From NCBI RefSeq assembly GCF_034048115.1, contig NZ_CP139145.1, positions 496,001 through 560,000 of the forward strand: a stretch of 64,000 bases of DNA, read 5' to 3'. This document shows positions 8,209 to 16,922 of the stretch, piece after piece. Origin of the DNA: Pseudarthrobacter sp. IC2-21 (GTDB lineage: Bacteria > Actinomycetota > Actinomycetes > Actinomycetales > Micrococcaceae). The notes beneath the pieces were generated by a model, which did no database searches, was not told the origin of the DNA, and was given only the letters and a program-made list of their open reading frames with translations. A program made the position numbers and the translations under genes. Numbering within the stretch: the stretch's first letter is position 1; each line of letters opens with the position of its first letter.

Positions 8209-9735
8209 ATGAAGTTAGGTCCCAAGGCGGCAGCAGCCGCTCTTATCGTCAGTGCAGCACTGGCGCTGACCGCCTGCGGAGGCGGCGCCACGGGCGCCAA
8301 CCCGGCCGCAGCCAAGACGACCACCCTTACGCTGGGCACCGTCCAGGAAATCCGTTCCTGGGACCCGGCCCAGGCTCACGTGGGCCACATTCTCCAGCCT
8401 TACCAGGCAGCGTATGACTCCCTGCTCCTGAGGCAGCCGGACGGCAAGCTGAGCCCCATGCTGGCCACCGCGTGGAAGTACAACGACACCAACACCAAGC
8501 TCACCCTGGACCTCCGCACGGACGTGACGTTCAGCGATGGAGCCAAGTTCGACGCCGAAGCCGCCAAAGCCAACCTGGACCACTTCAAGACGGCCAACGG
8601 CCCGCAGATGGCCCAGCTGACCGCGGTCACCGGCGTCACGGTGGTTGATGCCGACACGATCGAGCTCAACCTCACCACCCCGGACCCCTCGCTGGAGTTC
8701 TACCTGAGCCAGGCTGCCGGCCTGATGGGCAGCCCCAAGGCCCTCGGCACCGAAGCCATTAAGACCGAACCAGTGGGCTCCGGCCCCTACGTCATGGACA
8801 AGGCCGCCACGGTCAAGGACTCCCAGTCCGTGTTCACCGCACGCAAGGATTACTGGAACAAGGACCTCCAGAAGTTCCAGAAAGTCACCTTCAAGACCCT
8901 GACCGACCTGACTGCCCGCACCAACGCCCTCGTCTCGGGCCAGGTGGATGCCACACTGCTGGACCCCAAGACGGGCAAGCAGGCCGAGGGCGCCAAGATG
9001 ACCCTCGCCGCGAACCAGGTCGACTGGCAGGGACTGCTGCTGATGGACCGCGACGGTGCCAAAAACGCCCCGCTCGGCAACGTGAAGGTCCGCCAGGCCA
9101 TCAACTACGCGTTCGACCGCAAGACCATCCTTGAGCAGGTCCTGCTGGGCCAGGGCACACCAACCTCGCAGCCTTTCGGCAAGGAAAGCGGAGCCTGGAC
9201 CGAGGAACTTGAAAACTACTACTCCTACGATCCGGCCAAGGCCAAGCAGCTCCTGAAGGAAGCAGGCTACGAAACCGGAGTGACGCTCGAAGTCCCCTCG
9301 GTTCCGGGCTTCGAAACCCAGCTCGCGGTCGTCAAGCAGCAGTTGGCTGACGTTGGGATCACGCTGAACGTAGGCTCTGCCCTTACCAACACCTTCACCT
9401 CGGACATCGCAGCACAGAAGTTCACCACCATGTACTTCTCGCTCTTCCAGGGCGAGCCGTGGGTGGCCATCAACCAGATCGTCTCCACCAAGGCGCTGTA
9501 CAACGCGTTCAAGAACACCACCCCTGAACTGCAGGCCAAGATCGATGCCGTCCAGACCGGCGGCAAGGACGCGGGCAAGCTGGCCCAGGAAGTCAACAAG
9601 TACGTGGTGGAGCAGGCCTGGTTCGCACCCATGTTCCGCGTGAACCAGATGTATTACCACAACTCCAAGGTCACGGTGACGCCTCAGATTCAGCAGGCCG
9701 TTCCCTCGATCTACAACTACGCTCCCGCCTTTTAG
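8209..9735 (+). CDS. ABC transporter substrate-binding lipoprotein (SBP family 5)
   Basis: A 508-residue extracytoplasmic binding protein of the peptide/nickel/oligosaccharide type. The signal peptide ends in the lipobox LTAC with Cys23 as the lipid-modified residue, followed by GGG. Body motifs are SWDPAQAHVGHILQPYQAAYDS, which begins near residue 50 and matches the family start, and NVKVRQAINYAFDRKTIL near 294-311. AGGAG lies 9 bases before the ATG. It is the first gene of a four-gene importer operon under the 8090 operator. The uronate and glycosidase context suggests an oligosaccharide or glycoside ligand rather than peptide, which is inference. Confidence 0.93.
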   Translation: MKLGPKAAAAALIVSAALALTACGGGATGANPAAAKTTTLTLGTVQEIRSWDPAQAHVGHILQPYQAAYDSLLLRQPDGKLSPMLATAWKYNDTNTKLTLDLRTDVTFSDGAKFDAEAAKANLDHFKTANGPQMAQLTAVTGVTVVDADTIELNLTTPDPSLEFYLSQAAGLMGSPKALGTEAIKTEPVGSGPYVMDKAATVKDSQSVFTARKDYWNKDLQKFQKVTFKTLTDLTARTNALVSGQVDATLLDPKTGKQAEGAKMTLAANQVDWQGLLLMDRDGAKNAPLGNVKVRQAINYAFDRKTILEQVLLGQGTPTSQPFGKESGAWTEELENYYSYDPAKAKQLLKEAGYETGVTLEVPSVPGFETQLAVVKQQLADVGITLNVGSALTNTFTSDIAAQKFTTMYFSLFQGEPWVAINQIVSTKALYNAFKNTTPELQAKIDAVQTGGKDAGKLAQEVNKYVVEQAWFAPMFRVNQMYYHNSKVTVTPQIQQAVPSIYNYAPAF

Positions 9736-9764
9736 CAGCGGGCCAGCAGCCTCAAACCGGCGCA

Positions 9765-9800
9765 GGTCCGGCGGTCCGCTTCACGGCGGGCCGCCGGACC
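9765..9800 (+). terminator. Intercistronic hairpin between binding protein and permease genes
   Basis: Arms GGTCCGGCGGTCCGC (9765-9779) and GCGGGCCGCCGGACC (9786-9800) pair at 14 of 15 positions around a 6-base loop. No T-run follows. Such hairpins after binding-protein genes commonly stabilise the upstream mRNA or partly stop transcription, giving more binding protein than permease. Confidence 0.65.
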
Positions 9801-9837
9801 GGGCACTCAATACCATGCCTGTTCAATGGAGCCAGCA

Positions 9838-10779
9838 ATGATCCCCTTCATCCTCAAACGCCTCGGCAGCGGAGTCGTAGTGCTGCTTGCCGTCTCGATC
9901 CTCACCTTTTCCCTGCTCTACGTATCGAGCGGCAGCATCGCACGGAACATCCTGGGCGACCAGGCCACACCCGAGCAGCTGGCCGTCAAGGAAGCCGAGT
10001 TGGGGCTTGACCAGCCCATCATCACGCGTTACATCAGCTGGCTCACGGACGCCCTGGGCGGCAACCTGGGTGCCTCCTGGTTCACTTCCGAACCCGTTGC
10101 CAATGCCCTGGCCACCCGCATTCCCGTGACCATGACCATGGTGGTGGTGGCCATGATCCTCATCTCCATCATCGCTACCCTCATTGGCGTGGCCGCGGCC
10201 GTCAAGCGGGGATGGGTGGACCGTGTGGTCCAGATCGGTGCCATCATCGGCGACTCGATCCCCGGGTTCGTCATCGGCATCATCCTGGTGACCATCCTGG
10301 CCATCCAGATGGGCCTGTTCCCCGCCACCAGCACCATTGCACCCGGCGTGGACGCATCCGCCTGGGTGTTGTCGCTGACCCTTCCGGTGATCGCCCTGCT
10401 CATCAACGGCGTTACCGGCGGTGCGCAGCAGATCCGCAGCGCCGTCATTAAGCAGCTCGAACGGGACTACGTCCGCACCCTGCGCAGCCGCGGCATCGGC
10501 GAGCGGGAGGTCCTGTTCAAGCACGTGCTCCGCAGCGCCGCTCCTGCCGGGCTGACCGTGCTGAGCCTCCAACTGATCGGCATGCTTGGTGGCGTCGTCA
10601 TCCTCGAGTCGATCTTTGCCCTGCCCGGCATGGGCCCCATGGCTGTCACCGCTACTATCCAGAGCGACCAGCCGGTGGTCATGGGCGTCGTTATGTACAC
10701 CGTCGCCGTGGTGATTGTGGTCAACCTGATTGTTGACCTGCTCAACGGCTGGCTCAACCCGAAGGTGCGTGTCTCGTGA
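9838..10779 (+). CDS. ABC transporter permease (DppB type)
   Basis: A 313-residue inner-membrane permease. Start chosen at ATG 9838 because GGAG lies 6 bases upstream; an ATG at 9826 would add four residues. The protein begins MIPFILKRLGSGVVVLL, typical of DppB/OppB, has about six hydrophobic segments, and carries the EAA loop in LERDYVRTLRSRGIGE--VLFKHVLRSA (about 205-232), where the ATPase docks. Its stop overlaps the next gene by four bases (GTGA). It forms the heteromeric pore with the permease half of the following fusion protein. Confidence 0.93.
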   Translation: MIPFILKRLGSGVVVLLAVSILTFSLLYVSSGSIARNILGDQATPEQLAVKEAELGLDQPIITRYISWLTDALGGNLGASWFTSEPVANALATRIPVTMTMVVVAMILISIIATLIGVAAAVKRGWVDRVVQIGAIIGDSIPGFVIGIILVTILAIQMGLFPATSTIAPGVDASAWVLSLTLPVIALLINGVTGGAQQIRSAVIKQLERDYVRTLRSRGIGEREVLFKHVLRSAAPAGLTVLSLQLIGMLGGVVILESIFALPGMGPMAVTATIQSDQPVVMGVVMYTVAVVIVVNLIVDLLNGWLNPKVRVS

Positions 10780-12641
10780 CCGAGTCCGTCGAAACCTCAG
10801 CCCTCACGCCGCCCCCAGGCAGTCCCGTACCAGGAACGTCCGGTCAGACCGGCACCGTGGTCCGGTCCTCAGCCTTCAAACGCATCCTGAAGAACCCCTT
10901 GGGTGTGGTTGCCCTGGTCATCCTGCTGGGCGTGATCCTGCTCGCAGCGTTCGCAAATGTGCTCGCGCCGTTCGACCAGAACTTCGCCAATATCTCCAAA
11001 ACACTGGCCGCCCCCGACGGGGTCAACATCCTCGGTACGGACAGCTCCGGCCGCGACGTCTGGAGCCGGCTCCTTTACGGAGCCCAGCTAACGCTCCTTT
11101 CGGCGCTTCTGTGCGCCGCCGTCGCCATCCTGATCGGCCTGCCCGCCGGCCTCGTGGCCGGCTACTATGCCGGAAAGTTCGAAGCGGTGGCCAACTGGAT
11201 CGTGGGCATCCTGATGAGCCTTCCCGGCTTGATCGTGCTGATGACCATCCGTTCCGCCTTTGGCCCGTCGGTTTGGATTGCCATGATCGCTTTCGGCGTC
11301 CTGATCAGCCCGTCGTACTTCCGCCTGGTGCGCTCCGCAGTGCAGTCGGTACGCAACGAGCTTTATGTTGACGCAGCCCGCGTCTCCGGCCTTTCCGACG
11401 TCCGGATCATCAGCCGCCACATCTTCTCCGTGGTCCGTGCTCCGATCATCATCCAGACCGCAGCCATCACCGGCGTTGCCATTGCCATCCAGTCCGCGCT
11501 GGAATTCCTGGGGCTGGGCGACCCGGCCAAGGCCACTTGGGGAGTGATGCTGAGCGAAGGCTTCAAAAACGTCTACCTCACCCCGTCCCTGCTCTTCTGG
11601 CCAGCTTTCGCCATGGCCCTGACCATCGGAGCCCTGGTCCTGCTCGGCAACGCAGTCCGCGATGCCCTTGAAGACGGCGAGAAGATCAGGCACCGCAGGA
11701 AGAAAACGTACGCGGCCCGGGACGCGGCTGCCGCCAGCGCCGCCAAGGCAGCACGCAAGACCGTTGCCGCCGTCGAGTCCGGCACGGAACACCACCTGGT
11801 CAAGGTGACCAACCTGGGCGTCGGCTATCCGCAGGCCGACGGTTCGATCAAGAAGGTGGTGGACGACGTTTCGTTCCACGTTGACCGCGGTGAAATCCTC
11901 GGCATCGTGGGCGAGTCCGGTTCGGGCAAGTCCCAGACCGCCTTCTCGATCCTGGGCCTGCTGCCGGACACTGCACGGATCGTGGCCGGTGCCATCCAGT
12001 TCGATGGCCAGTACACGGTGGCGCCGGGGGAGGACAAAGTCAACCAGAGCCGGCTGTCCAAGCTGCGCGGCAAGCGGATTTCGTACATTCCGCAGGAACC
12101 GATGAGCAACCTGGATCCGGCCTTCACCATCGGCTACCAACTGGTCACCCCCATGGTGCGGGTCCTCGGAATTTCCAAGGCGGAAGCGACCACCCGTGTC
12201 ATGAAGCTGCTCTCGGACGTTGGCATCGTCAACCCCGAGCGGACGTTCAAGGCCTACCCCCACGAGGTCTCCGGCGGCATGGCCCAGCGCGTCCTGATCG
12301 CCGGTGCCATCAGCTGCGAACCGGACCTCATCATCGCGGACGAGCCCACCACTGCCCTGGACGTGACGGTGCAGGCCGATGTGCTGGACCTCATCCGCGA
12401 CCTCCAGCGCCGCCTTGGCGTCGGCGTCATCCTGGTGACCCACAACTTCGGTGTGGTGGCTGACCTGTGCGACCGCGTGGTGGTCATGCAGAACGGACGC
12501 CTGGTGGAGGAAGGCCCCGTACGGGAGATCCTGCGCGAACCGAAGGAACGCTACACCCAGACGCTGCTGGCTTCCATGCTCGAAGGCAAGGAACCGATGA
12601 CCATGCTGGTGCCCTCAATGGCAAAGGAGAACGTGCTGTGA
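10776..12641 (+). CDS. Fused ABC permease (DppC type) and ATPase (DppD type)
   Basis: A single 621-residue ORF with a permease followed by an ATP-binding domain. Residues about 28-300 are a DppC-like permease (FKRILKNPLGVVALVILLG, then GTDSSGRDVWSRLLYG near 88-103 and the EAA loop NELYVDAARVSGLSDVRI near 195). A charged Ala/Lys linker (about 305-335) leads to the ATPase, with Walker A GESGSGKS (about 379-386), signature VSGGMAQRV (about 498-506) and Walker B LIIADEPTTALD (about 518-529). These two functions are normally separate genes. No stop or frameshift intervenes, and start and end overlap neighbours by GTGA, so the fusion looks genuine. It pairs with the separate DppB and DppF proteins. 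Confidence 0.92.
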   Translation: MTESVETSALTPPPGSPVPGTSGQTGTVVRSSAFKRILKNPLGVVALVILLGVILLAAFANVLAPFDQNFANISKTLAAPDGVNILGTDSSGRDVWSRLLYGAQLTLLSALLCAAVAILIGLPAGLVAGYYAGKFEAVANWIVGILMSLPGLIVLMTIRSAFGPSVWIAMIAFGVLISPSYFRLVRSAVQSVRNELYVDAARVSGLSDVRIISRHIFSVVRAPIIIQTAAITGVAIAIQSALEFLGLGDPAKATWGVMLSEGFKNVYLTPSLLFWPAFAMALTIGALVLLGNAVRDALEDGEKIRHRRKKTYAARDAAAASAAKAARKTVAAVESGTEHHLVKVTNLGVGYPQADGSIKKVVDDVSFHVDRGEILGIVGESGSGKSQTAFSILGLLPDTARIVAGAIQFDGQYTVAPGEDKVNQSRLSKLRGKRISYIPQEPMSNLDPAFTIGYQLVTPMVRVLGISKAEATTRVMKLLSDVGIVNPERTFKAYPHEVSGGMAQRVLIAGAISCEPDLIIADEPTTALDVTVQADVLDLIRDLQRRLGVGVILVTHNFGVVADLCDRVVVMQNGRLVEEGPVREILREPKERYTQTLLASMLEGKEPMTMLVPSMAKENVL

Positions 12642-13543
12642 CCGAAACTGTAGCCCTCAATGCCGCGGAGTCGGTCCCGGCACGCGACGGACTCCTGCGC
12701 GTGGAAAACCTGGTGGTGGATTATGCGGGCAAGGGCTTCCGGGCCCGGAAGTTCCGCGCCCTGACGGACATCAACATTCATATCGGCCAGGGTGAGACCC
12801 TGGGCCTGGTGGGGGAGTCCGGTTCGGGCAAAACCACCCTCGGCCGCGCGGTCCTGGGCCTGGCCCCGGTCAGCGGGGGCAGGATCACCTTCGAGGGCAA
12901 GGACATCAGCCATGCCAGCCGGAAGGAGCGCCGCGTCCTGAGCCGGGACATGCAGGTGGTCTTCCAGGACCCCTACACCTCGCTGAACCCGGCCCTGGAG
13001 ATCGGCGAGATCCTCGCCGAGCCCCTGGGCGTGCAGGGCATGGAAGGCACAGCGGCCAGGAAGCGTGTGCAGGAACTGCTGGACCAGGTTGGCCTGCCCT
13101 CGGACGCCATCCACCGCCTGCCGCGCGAATTCAGCGGCGGCCAGCGCCAGCGCGTAGCGATTGCCCGTGCACTGGCGCTGTCTCCCAAGCTCATCGTCTG
13201 CGACGAACCGGTCAGTGCACTGGACCTTTCCACGCAGGCCCGCGTCCTGGATCTCTTCCTGCAGATCCAGAAGGACACCGGCGTTTCCTACCTGTTTGTC
13301 TCCCACGACCTTGACGTGGTCCGCCACATCAGCCACCGTGTGGCCGTGATGTACCGTGGAGAGATCGTGGAGCAGGGGCCGGCAGAGGTTGTCACACGCA
13401 GCCCCGAGCACCCCTACACGCAGCGACTGCTCCTCGCCTCCCCGGTGCCGGATCCGGACCGCCAGGAGAAGCGCCGCGCTGACCGCCACCGCCTGCTCGA
13501 AGAACAGCGGCAGCAGGCCGAACAGGCCGGCGTCCCCGCCTAG
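12638..13543 (+). CDS. ABC transporter ATP-binding protein (DppF/OppF type)
   Basis: A 301-residue ATPase; the GTG start overlaps the fusion gene stop by four bases. Walker A GESGSGKTT lies near residues 60-68, the Q-loop is in VVFQDPYTSLNPALEIGEIL (near 107-126), the signature EFSGGQRQRVAIARAL near 165-180 and Walker B LIVCDEPVSALD near 186-197. The C-terminal HPYTQRLLLASPVPDPD is the oligopeptide-type extension. It completes an importer with binding protein, permease, permease-ATPase fusion and this second ATPase. Confidence 0.93.
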   Translation: MTETVALNAAESVPARDGLLRVENLVVDYAGKGFRARKFRALTDINIHIGQGETLGLVGESGSGKTTLGRAVLGLAPVSGGRITFEGKDISHASRKERRVLSRDMQVVFQDPYTSLNPALEIGEILAEPLGVQGMEGTAARKRVQELLDQVGLPSDAIHRLPREFSGGQRQRVAIARALALSPKLIVCDEPVSALDLSTQARVLDLFLQIQKDTGVSYLFVSHDLDVVRHISHRVAVMYRGEIVEQGPAEVVTRSPEHPYTQRLLLASPVPDPDRQEKRRADRHRLLEEQRQQAEQAGVPA

Positions 13544-13592
13544 GCCGTCCCGCAACCAACTCAACAGCAGCAAACAACAATGGAGGGCTAAC

Positions 13593-14462
13593 ATGGCCAC
13601 ATCAGCCAAAATTGGCGTACAGGCAATGATGCTGAAGGACAGCTTCGCCGAAGCCGGGGCATTCGAAACGCTCCGCAAGGTCAGCGAAATCGGCTACAAC
13701 GCCGTCGAGATCTCCCAGATCCCGATGACGCCGGAGAACGTGGCTGAGCTGGACCGGTCCCGCACCGAACTGGGCATGGACATCGCGGCACTGTCCGTGG
13801 CCATGGAGACCCCCAAGGGACGCCCGGGCGACTCGCTGGCGGAGCACTTCGACAAGATCGTTGAGGACGCCAAGCGGCTGGACTCCAAACTGCTGCGGAT
13901 CGGCATGCTGCCGTTCTCGGCCATGACCTCAATCGGGGCGGTGGTTGACTTCGCCAAACAGGCCAACGACTACGCCGAACGCCTTCAGGAGCAGGGCCTG
14001 GGCCTGTATTACCACAACCACCACATCGAGTTCGCGAAGTTCGACGGCAAGTACATGCTGGACATCATCGCCGAGAACTCCCCGGCCATGGGCATGGAAA
14101 TTGACGTGCACTGGGTCCAGCGCGGCGGCCTCGACCCGGTCCGCACCCTGGAAAAGTACGCCGGCCGCACGGCGATGGTGCACCTTAAGGACTACCGGAT
14201 CGGGGTCATGCCGGAGTCCGCACTGGGGCTCCTGGATGCCGGGGATTTCGCCGGCTTTATGACCGAGTTCAAGAACGTTGTCCAGTTCGCCGAAGTAGGC
14301 GAGGGCAACCTTGACTTTGCCGCCATCATCCCGGCCGCCCAGGCCGCCGGTGCCGAGTACCTCCTGGTGGAACAGGACGAGCTCTACGGCCGCACCGTCT
14401 GGGAAGCGCTGCAGACCTCCTACGACAACCTCGTTGCGCTGGGCCAGTCCGAACTCTTCTAA
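13593..14462 (+). CDS. Sugar phosphate isomerase/epimerase, second copy
   Basis: A 289-residue TIM-barrel isomerase starting MATSAKIGVQAMMLKDSF, with GGAGG about 7 bases before the ATG. Family signatures are GYNAVEISQIPMT near 31-43, LGLYYHNHHIEFAKFDG near 137-153, EIDVHWVQRGGLDP near 169-182, MVHLKDYRIG near 195-204 and EVGEGNLDF near 235-243. The residues in HNHHIEF, EIDVHW and HLKD would bind the metal. It is only distantly similar to the isomerase at 6121, so it is not a simple duplicate. It lies downstream of the importer and directly upstream of a Gfo/Idh oxidoreductase, and probably acts on the imported substrate. Confidence 0.87.
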   Translation: MATSAKIGVQAMMLKDSFAEAGAFETLRKVSEIGYNAVEISQIPMTPENVAELDRSRTELGMDIAALSVAMETPKGRPGDSLAEHFDKIVEDAKRLDSKLLRIGMLPFSAMTSIGAVVDFAKQANDYAERLQEQGLGLYYHNHHIEFAKFDGKYMLDIIAENSPAMGMEIDVHWVQRGGLDPVRTLEKYAGRTAMVHLKDYRIGVMPESALGLLDAGDFAGFMTEFKNVVQFAEVGEGNLDFAAIIPAAQAAGAEYLLVEQDELYGRTVWEALQTSYDNLVALGQSELF

Positions 14463-14505
14463 CCCCGTCCCCGACGACGCACCACAGAAAACGGAGATTC
14501 AATTC

Positions 14506-15672
14506 ATGAGCAAGAAAGTACGCCTCGGCATCATCGGCCTGGGCCAGCAGGGCGGCGCCTACGCCAAGTTCATCACGGACGGACTGGTCCCCAACATGGA
14601 GATCGGCGCCATCTGCGACATCGACCCGGCCAAGAAGGAACTGGCCGCCGCCTCCTACCCGGAAGTGCCCTTCTACGAGGACTACATCACCATGCTGGAA
14701 AGCGGTGACGTGGACGCCGTCGTCACCTGCGTTCCGCACTTCCTGCACCCTGAGATGGGCATCGAGACGCTCAAGCGCAACATCCACGCCCTGGTGGAGA
14801 AGCCGGCCGGCGTGTACACCAAGCAGGTCAAGGAACTCAACGAGTTCGCTGCCACCAAGCCGGAGCTGACGTTCGGCATCATGTTCAACCAGCGCAACAA
14901 CCCGCTGTACCAGAAGCTCAAGGAGATCGTGGCGAACGGCGAGATCGGCAAGATCCGCCGCACCAACTGGATCATCACCACCTGGTGGCGGCCGCAGGGC
15001 TACTACAACTCCAGTGCGTGGCGTGCAACGTGGGGAGGCGAGGGCGGCGGCGTCCTGGTCAACCAGGCACCGCACCAGCTGGACCTGTGGCAGTGGATCT
15101 GCGGCGTGCCCAAGTCGGTTTACGCGAAGGTGGCGTTCGGCTTCCGGCGCGACATCGCCGTCGAGGATGAAGTGACGGCAGTGGTGGACTACGGCGACGG
15201 CGCCACCGGCGTTTTCGTCACGGCCACACACGATCTGACCGGCACGGACCGCTTCGAAATCCTGGGTGACCAGGGCAAGATCGTGGTCGAAAACAGCAAG
15301 ACGGCCACCGTCACCCGGCTGCACAAGCCCGAGCGCGAGCTCAGCGAAGGCATGGACATGGAAGATGTCCGCAAGCTCTTTATGGGCGAGCTGAACCCGG
15401 AGCAGTACTACACCACCGAGGTCATCGAGTTTGAGTCCGCCTGGGGTGCCCAGCACTCCGGCGTGCTGGAGAACTTCGCCGCCAACATCCTGGACGGAAC
15501 CCCCCTGCTGGCCCCGGGCTCGGACGGCATCAACGGTGTGCGGCTGGCCAACGCCATCCACCTCTCCGCCTGGACCGGCAAGGAAGTGGGACTGGACTTC
15601 GACGAAAACGAGTTCCTCGCGGAGCTCAACAAGCGCATCGCCGAAGAGGGCAAATTCCCGCAGCGCGCCTGA
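14506..15672 (+). CDS. Gfo/Idh/MocA-family oxidoreductase, second copy
   Basis: A 388-residue NAD(P)-dependent sugar oxidoreductase. The Rossmann motif is IIGLGQQGGAYAKF (about 9-22), the lysine motif is HALVEKPAGVYTKQ (about 94-107), and the C-terminal segment GEGGGVLVNQAPHQLDLWQW (about 180-199) carries the catalytic HQLD. ACGGAG lies upstream of the ATG. It follows the second isomerase gene and ends the importer operon at a strong hairpin (15699-15744). The pairing with an isomerase repeats the 6.1-8.0 kb arrangement. Substrate unknown. Confidence 0.88.
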   Translation: MSKKVRLGIIGLGQQGGAYAKFITDGLVPNMEIGAICDIDPAKKELAAASYPEVPFYEDYITMLESGDVDAVVTCVPHFLHPEMGIETLKRNIHALVEKPAGVYTKQVKELNEFAATKPELTFGIMFNQRNNPLYQKLKEIVANGEIGKIRRTNWIITTWWRPQGYYNSSAWRATWGGEGGGVLVNQAPHQLDLWQWICGVPKSVYAKVAFGFRRDIAVEDEVTAVVDYGDGATGVFVTATHDLTGTDRFEILGDQGKIVVENSKTATVTRLHKPERELSEGMDMEDVRKLFMGELNPEQYYTTEVIEFESAWGAQHSGVLENFAANILDGTPLLAPGSDGINGVRLANAIHLSAWTGKEVGLDFDENEFLAELNKRIAEEGKFPQRA

Positions 15673-15698
15673 CGCCGGGCTGAACAGCGGCACTTCGC

Positions 15699-15744
15699 GG
15701 CGGCTGCGTCCCGTTTTGGAACCTCAAAACGGGCCGCAGCCGCC
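15699..15744 (+). terminator. Strong hairpin terminator after the importer/oxidoreductase operon
   Basis: A 20-base arm (15699-15718, starting GGCGGCTGCG and ending CCCGTTTTG) pairs at 19 of 20 positions with 15725-15744 around a 6-base loop. No long T-run follows, as is common in high-GC actinobacteria. It separates the importer operon from the second lacI gene. Confidence 0.75.
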
Positions 15745-15752
15745 GTCGCGTT

Positions 15753-15773
15753 AAGCGCTTTCATCGCTAAGAT
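15753..15773 (+). promoter_or_regulatory. Leaderless promoter and AAGCGCTT palindrome of the second lacI gene
   Basis: The perfect palindrome AAGCGCTT (15753-15760) is followed by a TAAGAT -10 box (15768-15773), and the GTG start comes six bases later, so the mRNA would be leaderless. The palindrome differs from the TGGCAACCGGTTGCCA-type island operators. It is a candidate autoregulatory site. Confidence 0.5.
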
Positions 15774-15779
15774 GGGCCG

Positions 15780-16838
15780 GTGACTGAACCCAAGACCCCG
15801 GATGCCGGCACCGCTGCCGGCGCGGCCAAAAAACACGGCCGGGACGGAAAATCCAACGCAACGATTTACGACATCGCGAGGATTGCCGGCGTCAACGCCT
15901 CCACGGTTTCACGGGCACTCAGCAAGCCTGGCCGGGTGAGTCCCAAAACTCAGAAGCTGATCGAGGATGCGGCCGCCGAGCTGAACTACCACGTGAACCC
16001 GTTTGCCCGCGCCCTTCCCACCGGGAAGACAAACACCTTCGGCCTGATCGTCGCGGACATCACCAACCCCACCTTCTTCGACATTATCCGCGGCGCGGAA
16101 ACCACCGCGACGGACCGTGACTACACCCTGGTGCTTGCCGAATCGGCCGAGTCCCCGGCAACGGAACTGACCGCCGCCCGCCGTCTGATGGCCACCGTGG
16201 ACGGCCTCATCCTGGCGAGCCCCCGCATGGACGACGACAATATCCGAGCCCTGGCCCGGGACAAGCCGGTAGTGGTCATCAACCGCGAAGTGGAGGGTGT
16301 GCCGTGCGTGGTGCCGGACGTGCACAAGGGGCTCAGTGAGGCGGTCCGCAGCCTTGCCGGGAACGGCCACCACAGGATCGCCTACGTTGCGGGGCCGCCG
16401 GAGTCCTGGATGTCCGAGCGGCGCTGGGAAGGCGTGCAGGCGGCCAGCGAATGGTCCCGGCTCGAGGCAGTCCGGCTGGAATCCACCAAACCAACGGTCG
16501 ACGGCGGCCGGCAGACGGCGCGTGATGTCCGCGCCAGCGGTGCCACGGCGGTGCTGACATACAACGATCTTCTGGCGATTGGCCTCATGCAGGAACTCCA
16601 GGCCGCCGGGATATCGGTGCCGGACCAGATCAGCATCGTTGGCTTCGATGACATCTTCGGTGCGGACTTCACGACGCCGCCACTGACCACCGTGCGTTCG
16701 CCGCTGGGGGAGTGCGGCGCCGGCGCCGCCACCCGCCTCCTGGATCTGCTGCACGGAACCGGCGAACCGGCCGGCACCCTGAGTGTGGAGACGGAGCTTG
16801 TCCTCCGCGGTTCGAGCGGACGGATCCTGTCTGCCTGA
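15780..16838 (+). CDS. LacI-family transcriptional regulator (second of two)
   Basis: A 352-residue LacI/GalR repressor with a GTG start and no ribosome site but a -10 hexamer at the leaderless distance. After a flexible 25-residue N-terminus comes the helix-turn-helix ATIYDIARIAGVNASTVSRA (about 28-47), the hinge AAELNYHVNPFARAL and a sensor domain with IVADITNPTFFDIIRGAE and GFDDIFGADFTTPPLTTVRS. It is paralogous to the regulator at 4889-5911. It lies immediately upstream of uxaC-uxuB, whose promoter carries the island operator, so a glucuronate-pathway metabolite is a likely inducer. Which of the two repressors reads which operator is not decidable here. Confidence 0.93.
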   Translation: MTEPKTPDAGTAAGAAKKHGRDGKSNATIYDIARIAGVNASTVSRALSKPGRVSPKTQKLIEDAAAELNYHVNPFARALPTGKTNTFGLIVADITNPTFFDIIRGAETTATDRDYTLVLAESAESPATELTAARRLMATVDGLILASPRMDDDNIRALARDKPVVVINREVEGVPCVVPDVHKGLSEAVRSLAGNGHHRIAYVAGPPESWMSERRWEGVQAASEWSRLEAVRLESTKPTVDGGRQTARDVRASGATAVLTYNDLLAIGLMQELQAAGISVPDQISIVGFDDIFGADFTTPPLTTVRSPLGECGAGAATRLLDLLHGTGEPAGTLSVETELVLRGSSGRILSA

Positions 16839-16876
16839 CCACCCGAGGGCGGCTGCAAGCTTCACTTGGCAATTTT

Positions 16877-16892
16877 TGGCAACCGGTTGACA
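16877..16892. promoter_or_regulatory. LacI-type operator containing the -35 of the leaderless uxaC promoter
   Basis: TGGCAACCGGTTGACA is the island operator. Its right end is a perfect TTGACA -35 (16887-16892). The -10 GATTAT (16911-16916) follows after 18 bases, and the uxaC ATG at 16923 lies six bases further, at the expected transcription start. Control should therefore act at initiation only, since there is no leader RNA. Confidence 0.8.
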
Positions 16893-16922
16893 AAAGCGGG
16901 GACCAGGCCGGATTATTGACCT

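Noticed and set aside
8215..9660. A 481-codon open frame on the minus strand
   Set aside because: It is antisense to the binding-lipoprotein gene, which has a signal peptide, lipobox and family motifs.
8209..13543. A dipeptide importer
   Set aside because: The family includes peptide, nickel and sugar transporters. The uronate genes and the shared LacI operator make an oligosaccharide or glycoside more likely, so no dpp symbols are assigned.
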